Shown here: positions 50,547 through 60,054 of the stretch, one piece after another | How the letters are laid out: each line of letters opens with the position of its first letter | How positions within the stretch are numbered: position 1 is the first letter of the stretch | From: JABFRZ01 sp964631945 | Lineage (GTDB): Bacteria; Planctomycetota; UBA1135; GCA-002686595 | Assembly (NCBI GenBank): GCA_964631945.1 | Contig: CAZWAY010000002.1 | Location: 67,486 to 131,485, forward strand | Length of the DNA stretch: 64,000 nt | Direction of reading: 5' to 3' | Translations under genes and position numbers: made by a program | The notes under the pieces: generated by a model | What the model saw: the letters and a program-made list of their open reading frames with translations, nothing else | Told to the model about the DNA's origin: nothing | Database searches by the model: none

Positions 50547-52790
50547 TCAGAGCGTCCGGTACAGCCAGCCTGGGATCGGGTAGCGGCGCTTGTTGAGCAC
50601 GACCCCGAGCAGCCCGACGCGGCAGGCGTCGAGCTCTTCGCGCGCGTGTTGCAGGACCTGCCAGCGGCCCTTCCCGGCGGCCACGACCAGCAACGTGCCG
50701 TCGCAGTGCGCGGCGACGTGCGGCACCTGCGAGTCCTCTTCGAGCGCGGGCAGATCGAGGATCACGTAGCGGTAGTCCTGGCGCCAATCCTGCAGCAGCT
50801 CGTCCAGGTCGCGCGCCAGGCGGTCGAAGGTCGAGGACTCGCGTCCGTAGCGACCCTTGCGCGGCCCGGCCTTGCTCAGGTCGCCCACGGTCAGGATGCG
50901 CAGGTTCGGCACGGCCGACTCACGCGTGCCGTTGGTGGCGTCGGCGAAGAGCTTCTCGCCCAGGCCGGGCGAGATCTCGGCCGAGAACGTGCGGTGCACC
51001 GAGGGAGCGTACAGCGAGGCGTCGACCAGCAGCACCGCGCCCTCGCCGCGCGCGGCCAGCGCACTGGCCAGGTTGGCGCTGACCGTGCTGACGCCCTCGC
51101 CGCGGTGCGCGGAGGTCACGGCCAGCACGTTGCTCTCGGGCTTGGCGACGTGCGCGATGCGGTCCTCGAGCTGGGAGAAGGCACGCAGCTGCCGCAGGGC
51201 GATGCGGCGCCGGCGACGGAGCGAGCGCGCGCGTGGCACCGCGGCCAGGGTGGCCAGCCCGAGGCGGCGGCGCACGTCCTCGGGCGAGCGCAGCGACTGG
51301 TCCAGGAAGTCCGCCACGAAGGCCAGGGCCAGCGCCCCGGCCAGCCCCAGGACGAGGCCCAGCAGCGCGGACACCGTCCTGCCCAGGGTGGTCGAGCGCA
51401 GCGGCAGCGTCGCGGGCTGCAGCACGCTGACGTTGGTGATCTTCTCGAGCTGCAGGGCCTGGTCGATGCGCACCTGCTCGAGGCTCGAGCTGTGGCGGCG
51501 GTGCTGCTCCTCGAGCGCGCCGATCTCGCGTCGCTTGCGCTTGATCTCCAGATCCAGGTCGTCGACCCGCGCCAGCCGCGCGCGCAGGGCGGCGAGCTGG
51601 GGTCCGAGCACGTCGCGCTTGGCCTGCAGCGAGGACAGGTTCGACGTCTCGGTCGTCAGTGCGACCAGGACGCTCTGGCGCGAGGGATTCATGCCGCGCG
51701 TCGTCTGCGCGATGGCTGGCACCTCGGCCTTCAGCAGCTCGTTGGCCAGGGCGATGCGCTCGCGCACCGAGCGCACGGGAGGCGTGTCCGCTTCGTAGCT
51801 CTGCAGCAGGCTCTGCTCCTCCAGCAGCAGGGCGTTGAGCTGCTGGCGCAGGAGATCACGCGTGGTCGTGACCGGTGAGACCGTCTCCTGCGTGACGATG
51901 CGCTCCTGGAACTCCTCCTTGGCGAGGGCCTGCTCCAGCGTGCCCACCCGGGCCGCGCTGGAGTCCACCGCCGCCAGGGTCAGGTCCAGGTCCTGCTCGA
52001 GCGCGGCCACGCGCCCGATCAGCGCGCGGCGCTCGTCCTCGATCGAGCTGATGCCGCCGGCGCTCTCGAGCGCGCGCAGCTCGTCCTCGCGCGCGCTGAG
52101 CTCGGCGTACAGGCGCCGGGTCTCCTCCGAGAAGAACTCCAGCGAGCCGCGCGTGGCGTGCACGTCGAGGTGCTTCTCCAGGTAGTGCTCGATCAGCGTC
52201 GCGACCACCCGTTGCGCCAGCTCGCGGCGCGGCGCCTCGTAGCCGATCTTGATCACGCTCGAGTCGAGCACGAGCCGGATGTCGAGCTTGCTCGACAGCA
52301 GCAACACCGCCCGGTCCTCGACGCTGAGGGGCGCGTCGGTGGCCGGCAGGAGCGCACGCACGCGCTCCTGGCTGGCCTCCAGGAAGCGCGCGAACCAGCC
52401 CTTCTCGCGGGCCTGGCCCGGGGGGCCGCCGCGGCCCAGGACCACCTCCGGACCCAGCGCGACCACGACCTCGCGCACCAGCTCGTTGCTGCGCACGATC
52501 TCGAGTTCCGAGTTGATCTCGTTCTCCCAGGTCGTGCGCGGGTCGAGCGTGCGCTCGCCGATCGCGACGGTGGGATCGAGCGTGACGCTCTCGCGGCCCA
52601 CCTGGACCAGCAGCTTGGCCTCGGAGCGATAGGACGGCGGCGTCAGGACGGCCACCGCCATCACGACCGCCACCGTCAGCACGAAGAAGGCCGCCATCTT
52701 CCCCTTGTGGCGGAAGACGACCTGGTAGAAGCGCCGGAGCGGCATCTCCGTCCTGGGCTCCTCGGCCGGTGCGTTGGGTCGTGCGACCAT
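50547..52790 (-). CDS. Wzc-like polysaccharide co-polymerase with a degenerate BY-kinase domain
   Basis: 747 residues: an N-terminal Wzz domain (FRHKGKMAAFFVLTVAVVMAVAVLTPPSYRSEAKLLV), long coiled-coil helices, a second membrane helix (VSALLGLVLGLAGALALAFVADFLDQ) and a cytoplasmic P-loop domain. Wzc kinases need GxGKST, DADLRRP and a C-terminal tyrosine cluster. Here the Walker A reads HRGEGVSTVSANLA with V567 in place of the lysine, the Walker A' reads LLVDASLYAPS, and the C-terminus (RRYPIPGWLYRTL) has only two tyrosines. It should still form the chain-length-controlling periplasmic assembly, but probably does not autophosphorylate. It lies 19 bp downstream of the Wza-like gene. Confidence 0.85.
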   Translation of the reverse strand: MVARPNAPAEEPRTEMPLRRFYQVVFRHKGKMAAFFVLTVAVVMAVAVLTPPSYRSEAKLLVQVGRESVTLDPTVAIGERTLDPRTTWENEINSELEIVRSNELVREVVVALGPEVVLGRGGPPGQAREKGWFARFLEASQERVRALLPATDAPLSVEDRAVLLLSSKLDIRLVLDSSVIKIGYEAPRRELAQRVVATLIEHYLEKHLDVHATRGSLEFFSEETRRLYAELSAREDELRALESAGGISSIEDERRALIGRVAALEQDLDLTLAAVDSSAARVGTLEQALAKEEFQERIVTQETVSPVTTTRDLLRQQLNALLLEEQSLLQSYEADTPPVRSVRERIALANELLKAEVPAIAQTTRGMNPSRQSVLVALTTETSNLSSLQAKRDVLGPQLAALRARLARVDDLDLEIKRKRREIGALEEQHRRHSSSLEQVRIDQALQLEKITNVSVLQPATLPLRSTTLGRTVSALLGLVLGLAGALALAFVADFLDQSLRSPEDVRRRLGLATLAAVPRARSLRRRRRIALRQLRAFSQLEDRIAHVAKPESNVLAVTSAHRGEGVSTVSANLASALAARGEGAVLLVDASLYAPSVHRTFSAEISPGLGEKLFADATNGTRESAVPNLRILTVGDLSKAGPRKGRYGRESSTFDRLARDLDELLQDWRQDYRYVILDLPALEEDSQVPHVAAHCDGTLLVVAAGKGRWQVLQHAREELDACRVGLLGVVLNKRRYPIPGWLYRTL

Positions 52791-52809
52791 CGCGGTGCGC
52801 GGGCTCGCG

Positions 52810-53508
52810 CTAGAGCTGGAAGTCCCAGCCCAGGTCGAAAGGCAGGTTCTGGCGGATGTACTGGTCCACCCAGCGGTTCACGTTCGCGATCGCCGAGGTG
52901 GGCACGAAGACGGCGTCGCGCGGCCGCAGCGTGATGTTCTGGCGCGTGTCGCTGCCATCGAGGATGCGCGCCACGTCGATCGGGACGACCGCGAACTTGC
53001 CGTTGCCCTCCGGACGGATCACGAGCACGTCCTTCGGGCTCGCCGTGGGCAGGAAGCCGCCAGCCTCGAAGATGGCCTGCAGCACGGTGCGCTCTCCGGC
53101 GAGCTCGAAGATGCCGGGCGCCTGGACCTGGCCGCCGACGTGGATCTTGTAGCCGCTGAAGGTGCGCACGAGGACCGAGACCTCGGGCGACTTCATGGTG
53201 CGCTCGCAGGCCGCGCTGATCACCTGCCGCAGGTCGTCGGCCGTGAGACCGGCCGCGTGCACCTCGTTCGCCAGCGGCAACGAGATGAACCCGTCGGGGC
53301 GCACCGGCAGGATCACGTTGTTCTGCGGCGCGTAGAAGAAGCGCACCTCGAGCTGATCGCCGGGCTGGATGAGGTAGCGCTGCGGCTCGCCGGAGGGCGG
53401 CGCCAGGTAGATCTCGAAGGGCGTCGGGTTCTGGACGGAGTGCCCGGCGCAGGCTCCGCCGAACAAGGCCAACAGCCCCCCCAGACTCCAGCGCGAGAAC
53501 CGTGACAC
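52810..53508 (-). CDS. Wza-like polysaccharide export protein
   Basis: 232 residues. A lipoprotein-like signal (LGGLLALFGGACAG) precedes the polysaccharide biosynthesis/export (Poly_export) domain (YLIQPGDQLEVRFFYAPQNNVILPVRPDGFISLPLANEV) and SLBB-like segments (YKIHVGGQVQAPGIFELAGERTVLQAIFEAGGFLPTASPKDVLVIRP). It ends in a short amphipathic stretch (FDLGWDFQL) that could be the outer-membrane helix, shorter than in E. coli Wza. It would form the outer-membrane export channel paired with the Wzc-like protein downstream. It starts with GTG at 53508. Confidence 0.9.
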   Translation of the reverse strand: MSRFSRWSLGGLLALFGGACAGHSVQNPTPFEIYLAPPSGEPQRYLIQPGDQLEVRFFYAPQNNVILPVRPDGFISLPLANEVHAAGLTADDLRQVISAACERTMKSPEVSVLVRTFSGYKIHVGGQVQAPGIFELAGERTVLQAIFEAGGFLPTASPKDVLVIRPEGNGKFAVVPIDVARILDGSDTRQNITLRPRDAVFVPTSAIANVNRWVDQYIRQNLPFDLGWDFQL

Positions 53509-53757
53509 GAGCCCACCATTCTAAGGAGGGGGCCAGAAACCCGCAATCGGCCGGAGCGCCTCCGTGCCGCTCGCAGCGCGGCCGCGCTGGTGGACGCGCC
53601 TGCGCGCGGGAGCGTTCGAGCGTGCGGCGCCGAGCGAGTTCTCGGCCGCCCAGTAGAATCGCGGGATGCTCGCCCTCCGCGCCGCTCCGCGCCCCCCTGC
53701 GGCCCGAGCGGCCGGCGGCGCGCGCTCCGCTCCGCCCGCTTCGGCGCTCGGCTGCCC

Positions 53758-55110
53758 TTGAGCGCGCGCTGGAAGTTCTGGCGCAGGCCGTCGGGCGGCG
53801 GCTCGGCGGGTCTGTTGCGCCACTGCAGCGTGCTCGTGGCCGGAGACGTCGTCGCCAACGCGCTCTCGGTCGTCAGTCTGGGGCTGACCGCGCGCGCGCT
53901 CGGCCCCGAGACGTTCGGCCTCTTGGTGCTGATCCAGACCTACGCCGCGATCGTCGACGAGATCCTCAACTTCCAGAGCTGGAAGGCCCTGATCAAGTTC
54001 GGCGCCGGCTACCTGCACGAGGGCCAGCGCGAGCACCTGAAGGGCGTGCTCAAGGTCGGGTTCCTGCTCGACGCGGGCAGCGCGTTCGTGGCCACGCTGG
54101 TGGCCGTGGCGGGCTCGTTCCTGCTGGCGCGCTGGAAGGGACTCGATTCCTCCACGACCGCGATGCTGGTCGTGAACAGCCTGGGGCTGGCCTTCAACAT
54201 CTCGGGCACGCCGACCGCGGTGCTGCGCCTGTTCGAGCGCTTCAAGCTGTTCAGCGTGCAGAAGACGAGCGCGGCGGTCGTCAAGCTGATCGGTGCGTCG
54301 CTGGCGTTCTTCAGCGGGGCGGGCCTGTGGGGCTTCCTGGTGGTGGGGCTGGTGGCCGCCACGGTGGGCCGGCTGCTGTTGCTGTACTTCGGCTGGCAGA
54401 CCCTGCGGCGGAACGGCGTGCGCGGGCTGCTGCGCGCGCGCGCGGAGGGCTGGCGTGAGGTGACGCGCTTCGCCGTCTGGACCAACCTCATCACGACCGT
54501 GTCGCTGCCGGTCAAGCAACTCGACATGGCCATCGTCGCGGCGCTGGTCTCGCTGGAGAGCGTCGGGGTCTACAAGCTCATCAAGCAGGTCGCGCTGGTG
54601 ATGACCATGGTCTCGGACTCCGTGTACCAGGTGATCTACCCGCGCCTGGCCACCAAGATCGCCGCGCGCGATCCGCACGGCGCGCTGGTCGAGGCGCGCC
54701 GCACCGGGGCGATGCTGTTCGCCTTCACCGGCAGCGCGGCCGTGATGGTGGCCCTGTTCGGGCCGATGGCGATCCGGCTCCTGTTCGGCGAGGCCTACGC
54801 GCGCGACCCGTTGAGCCTCGACACGTACATGTTCTTGCGCTCGGTCTCGTGCGCCTTCGTGGTCGTGCACCCGCTGTTCCTGGCGATGGGCTACGTGCGT
54901 CAGGAACTCGGCATCCTGGTGGTCTCGAACCTGCTCTACCTGGGCGCCGCCTACGGACTGGGGAGCGCCTACGGCCTGATCGGGATCGTGCTCGCCTACG
55001 GCGTGCAGTTCACGAGCGTGCTCCTGCCGAAGTGCTTGATCCTGCGCGCCGGCCTGAAGCAGCAGGCCCTGGCCGCGCGCGCCGCGGGCGACGAGCCGGC
55101 CTCGGTCTGA
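53758..55110 (+). CDS. Wzx-like oligosaccharide flippase (MATE/MVF superfamily)
   Basis: About 450 residues with 12-14 predicted membrane helices. The start LLRHCSVLVAGDVVANALSVVSLGLTARALGPETFGLLVLIQTYAAIVDEILNFQSWKALIKFG is typical of polysaccharide flippases, and GVYKLIKQVALVMTMVSDSVYQVIYPRLATK and GPMAIRLLFGEAYA follow. It moves lipid-linked repeat units to the periplasm. The true start is unclear: the frame is open from 53590 but the upstream part is Arg/Pro-rich and unlike a flippase. I favour the TTG at 53758 (SARWKFWRR), though no Shine-Dalgarno is seen. The 249 bp before it, divergent to the Wza-like gene, shows nothing else recognisable. Confidence 0.83.
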   Translation: MSARWKFWRRPSGGGSAGLLRHCSVLVAGDVVANALSVVSLGLTARALGPETFGLLVLIQTYAAIVDEILNFQSWKALIKFGAGYLHEGQREHLKGVLKVGFLLDAGSAFVATLVAVAGSFLLARWKGLDSSTTAMLVVNSLGLAFNISGTPTAVLRLFERFKLFSVQKTSAAVVKLIGASLAFFSGAGLWGFLVVGLVAATVGRLLLLYFGWQTLRRNGVRGLLRARAEGWREVTRFAVWTNLITTVSLPVKQLDMAIVAALVSLESVGVYKLIKQVALVMTMVSDSVYQVIYPRLATKIAARDPHGALVEARRTGAMLFAFTGSAAVMVALFGPMAIRLLFGEAYARDPLSLDTYMFLRSVSCAFVVVHPLFLAMGYVRQELGILVVSNLLYLGAAYGLGSAYGLIGIVLAYGVQFTSVLLPKCLILRAGLKQQALAARAAGDEPASV

Positions 55111-55126
55111 GCGCCGAGCTCCTCCA

Positions 55127-56383
55127 TCAGGGCGACGGTGGCCCGTTCGCCGCGAGGTTCAACTCGAGCGAGGCCAGGGCCGTCAAGGCGTCGCCGTGGT
55201 TCGCCAGGCGGCGCGCGTGACGTCGCCAGAGCTCGAGCGGCTGGATCCAGTCGACGACGCGCGCCGAATCGAGCCGCTGCAGACTGTCCTCGACGACCTG
55301 CGCGAGCACGGATCCGCTGCGCAGCTCGTGCTCGAAGTCCACGTAGTTCAGCATGGGGTCGACGCGCCTGGCGCGCCCGGGGAAGCGCGCGGCCAGCAGG
55401 CGGCCGAGCTTGAGTCGTCCGCGCCGCAGCTGGACCCGCCAGGCGGGCGTGTCGAGCGCGAAGCCGAGCCGATTCTTCACGGGCAGGGTGAACAAGGCCG
55501 GGTTCGAGCGCGCCGCGATCTCGCGGTAGAAGCCCTCCCCCCTGCGGATCTCGGACGGGACGCGCAGCATGAAGTCGACCCACGCGGCCGAGCGGAAGGG
55601 CGCACGCACGTCGTGCGCGCGCGACAGCATGGCGGGATCGTTGCGGCCCGGATAGCGCACGAAGAGGTAGAGCTGCTCGAAGTAGGTCAGGCAGCTGTCC
55701 GCCAGGATCGGACCCGCCGGCAGGGCCGATTCCGGCCGGAAGCCGGGCGGAGAGAGATCGATCGAGCGCACGAGGCGCGTGTCGCGGGCGAAGGTCCGGA
55801 CGGCGCTGGCCCAATCGGGGCACGCGACCGTGAGGTCCGCGCCGGCCATGGCGTTGGCCAGGATGCCGCTCCAGTAGGTGGCCGTGCGGCCGAAGCGCTG
55901 GAACACGAGCTGGTTGTAGTGGACCTCGAACAGGAACGACCAGGGCGCGAGGCGGGCCGCGGCGAGCAGCTGCGCGCGGGTCGGCGGTTCCTCGCGCAGA
56001 TCGAGCGCCTCGTGGCGTACGCGCGCGGCGCGCGCGACCCGGGCCGCGATCTCGAAGTCGAGGGTCCCGGGGATGCCGAAGGTAACCGCCACGATGCGCT
56101 CGCGCAGGCCGCCTTCCAGCAGCATCGCGAGGAGGAAGCGCGAATCGATGCCTCCACTCAGCGGCACGACCTGCAGCGCATCGCCCGGCGTGCCACAGGC
56201 CGTGCGGAAGACCTCGAGGCCGCGCGCCACCAGCGCACTCCGGTCGAGTCCCGCTGCCGGCGGCACGTCCGCGGCCCGCACGCGTGCCCACGGCCGCGCG
56301 CCTCGGTCGGGATCCGGGCGAGGGTGGTAACCGAAGTGGAGGGTGGCCGCGATTGCCGTCGTGTCGCGAGTCTGCACGCGCAT
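55127..56383 (-). CDS. Asparagine-synthase-like ATP-PPi amidotransferase without glutaminase domain
   Basis: 418 residues. The PP-loop motif VVPLSGGIDSRFLLAMLLEGG and the downstream asparagine-synthase-type segments (LDFEIAARVARAARVRHEALDLREE; YPGRNDPAMLSRAHDVRAPFRSAAWVDFMLRVPSEIRRGEGFYREI; LPVKNRLGF) identify the AsnB C-terminal synthetase domain. The usual N-terminal glutamine amidotransferase domain with its Cys2 nucleophile is absent. Such stand-alone domains in polysaccharide loci may amidate uronic acids or other carboxyls using free ammonia. It is convergent with the flippase gene, 16 bp apart. Confidence 0.8.
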   Translation of the reverse strand: MRVQTRDTTAIAATLHFGYHPRPDPDRGARPWARVRAADVPPAAGLDRSALVARGLEVFRTACGTPGDALQVVPLSGGIDSRFLLAMLLEGGLRERIVAVTFGIPGTLDFEIAARVARAARVRHEALDLREEPPTRAQLLAAARLAPWSFLFEVHYNQLVFQRFGRTATYWSGILANAMAGADLTVACPDWASAVRTFARDTRLVRSIDLSPPGFRPESALPAGPILADSCLTYFEQLYLFVRYPGRNDPAMLSRAHDVRAPFRSAAWVDFMLRVPSEIRRGEGFYREIAARSNPALFTLPVKNRLGFALDTPAWRVQLRRGRLKLGRLLAARFPGRARRVDPMLNYVDFEHELRSGSVLAQVVEDSLQRLDSARVVDWIQPLELWRRHARRLANHGDALTALASLELNLAANGPPSP

Positions 56384-56481
56384 GTCCTGGCCGGCGATTC
56401 GAGCATGCTCTGGCGTCGGGGGGCAGGCCCCAGGCCGCGAAATGTGCGCGTCGTTTCCGCTCGTCCGAGCGGCGGGCCAGG

Positions 56482-58380
<1,899 letters not shown>

Positions 58381-58444
58381 CGTCGGGGCGTGGCGAGCGC
58401 GGCATGATAGCGCGCCCATCCCGGCCCCGCGCCCCGTGCTTGCC

Positions 58445-58993
58445 ATGCCTACCCGTGTTGCCCTCGGAATCCGCTCTGCGCCCGTGCTGTCGGGACTGCT
58501 GCTGGCGCTGGCCGTGCCGCTGGCGGGCGGCTGCCGCGCGGGCCGCGCGCGGGGCGGAGAGGCGCAGGCCACCGCGCCGCCCGGGCCGCGCTCGGCCGAA
58601 GCGGACGAGGTCGCGGCCGTGCTCGACGACTGGCACCGGGCCGCTGCCGCGGCCGACGGCGCGCGCTACTTCGGGCACATGGCCGAGGAGTGCGTCTACC
58701 TCGGCACGGACGCGAGCGAACGCTGGTCGCTGCCCGCCTTCCGCGCCTTCTGCGAGCCGTACTTCGCGCGCGGCGTCGGCTGGACCTACACGCCGCGCGA
58801 GCGCCACGTCGAGCTCGCGGACGACCTGGCCTGGTTCGACGAGCGTCTGTGGAACGACAAGTACGGCGAGTGCCGCGGGACGGGTGTGCTGCGCCGCAGC
58901 GGTGGGAGGTGGAAACTCGTCCACTACAGCCTGACCTTCCCCGTGCCCAACGAGCTCGCGGCCCGGGTCGTGGAGCTGATCCGCGGCGGCTGA
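58445..58993 (+). CDS. SnoaL/NTF2-like lipoprotein
   Basis: 182 residues. A lipoprotein signal (LSGLLLALAVPLAGGC; lipobox AGGC) is followed by a linker and an NTF2/SnoaL-like domain: AVLDDWHRAAAAADGARYFGHMAEECVYLGTDASERWSLPAFRAFCEPYF and GRWKLVHYSLTFPVPNE at the end. The cone-shaped fold often binds small molecules; no catalytic pair is evident. Divergent from the ABC-F gene and 85 bp upstream of the PyrK-like gene in the same direction. Confidence 0.82.
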   Translation: MPTRVALGIRSAPVLSGLLLALAVPLAGGCRAGRARGGEAQATAPPGPRSAEADEVAAVLDDWHRAAAAADGARYFGHMAEECVYLGTDASERWSLPAFRAFCEPYFARGVGWTYTPRERHVELADDLAWFDERLWNDKYGECRGTGVLRRSGGRWKLVHYSLTFPVPNELAARVVELIRGG

Positions 58994-59078
58994 CTCCGCG
59001 CTCGACCCGTTCCCTCTGCCCGGCCCCTGGAGGGGACCCTGGAGCGCATCCCGCCCGGCCGCTATCTTCCCGGCGCAG

Positions 59079-60029
59079 ATGCCCGCTCCGCCGCCCGACG
59101 CCCGCTCGCTCACGGCCGAGGTCGTGGCGCTCACGCCCTGCGGTGACGACGGCGTGATCCTCGAGCTGCGGCCCGAACGCGTGCTCGCGCCGGTGCGCGC
59201 CAGCCGCTTCTTCATGCTGAAGCGCGCGGACCGGCTCTCGCCCCTGATCCCGCGGCCGTTCTCGCTCTATCGCCAGCGCGGCGACACGCTCGAGTTCCTG
59301 CTCAAGGTGATGGGGCGCGGCACGCGCGCGCTGGCGGACTCGCGCCCGGGCGACGCGCTGCGCCTGGTCGGCCCGCTCGGCAACGGCTGGCCGGCGCTCG
59401 CGGGCGGCGGTGCCCCGTGGGTCATGCTGGCCGGTGGCGTCGGTTCGGCACCCTTCTACCTCGGCATCCAGCAGGCCCTGGCGGGCATGGACGGCGAGAA
59501 GCCGACGCGGCCCGACGAGCTCGTGTACCTGTACGGCGCGGCGCGGCGCGGCCTCCTGTACGACCTGGAGCGCTTCCGCGCCCTGGGCGTGCGCGTGCAC
59601 ACCGCCACCGACGACGGCTCGGAGGGCCTGCGCGGCAACGTGCTGCAGCTACTCGAGCGCTTGCAGCAGCGCGGCGAGCTGCCGCGCGAGGTGCGGCTCC
59701 TGGCCTGCGGTCCCCATCCGATGCTGGTGGCGGTCGAGCGCCTGGCGCACGCGAAGGGGCTCGCGTGCTGGCTCTCGCTCGAGACGCTGATGGGGTGCGG
59801 CGTCGGGATCTGCAACGGCTGCCCGGTCAGCACGCGCCCGGAGGGCCCGCTCGGCTCGTGGCCCAACGCGAAGTGCTGCGTCGAGGGCCCGGTCTTCGCG
59901 GCCGACGCGATCACGCTCGAGCAGCCGGGCGAGCGGCACGGTTCGCCGCGCCACGAGCCGCGCCACGAGAGTGGGCCCAGCGCACCCGAGGCGCGCCACG
60001 AGCCCGAGCGCGGACGGTGCGGCAACTGA
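59079..60029 (+). CDS. pyrK: PyrK-like dihydroorotate dehydrogenase electron-transfer subunit
   Basis: 316 residues. The ferredoxin-reductase-type FAD domain has RPFSLYRQRGDTLEFLLKVMGRGTRAL, the NAD-binding segment has VMLAGGVGSAPFYLGIQQAL, and the [2Fe-2S] site has C240-x4-C245-x2-C248 and C266 in MGCGVGICNGCPV and AKCCVEGPVF, exactly the PyrK arrangement. The tail after residue 285 is a low-complexity His/Arg/Pro extension. No pyrD partner is next to it, although it may be elsewhere; a role with another oxidoreductase is possible. Confidence 0.87.
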   Translation: MPAPPPDARSLTAEVVALTPCGDDGVILELRPERVLAPVRASRFFMLKRADRLSPLIPRPFSLYRQRGDTLEFLLKVMGRGTRALADSRPGDALRLVGPLGNGWPALAGGGAPWVMLAGGVGSAPFYLGIQQALAGMDGEKPTRPDELVYLYGAARRGLLYDLERFRALGVRVHTATDDGSEGLRGNVLQLLERLQQRGELPREVRLLACGPHPMLVAVERLAHAKGLACWLSLETLMGCGVGICNGCPVSTRPEGPLGSWPNAKCCVEGPVFAADAITLEQPGERHGSPRHEPRHESGPSAPEARHEPERGRCGN

Positions 60030-60054
60030 CGCGCCCCGCGCGCGGCCGGCTTCC

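Noticed and set aside
49329..51878. Long plus-strand open frame over the GT4 and Wzc-like genes
   Set aside because: Shadow frame of low-complexity composition opposite well-identified genes.
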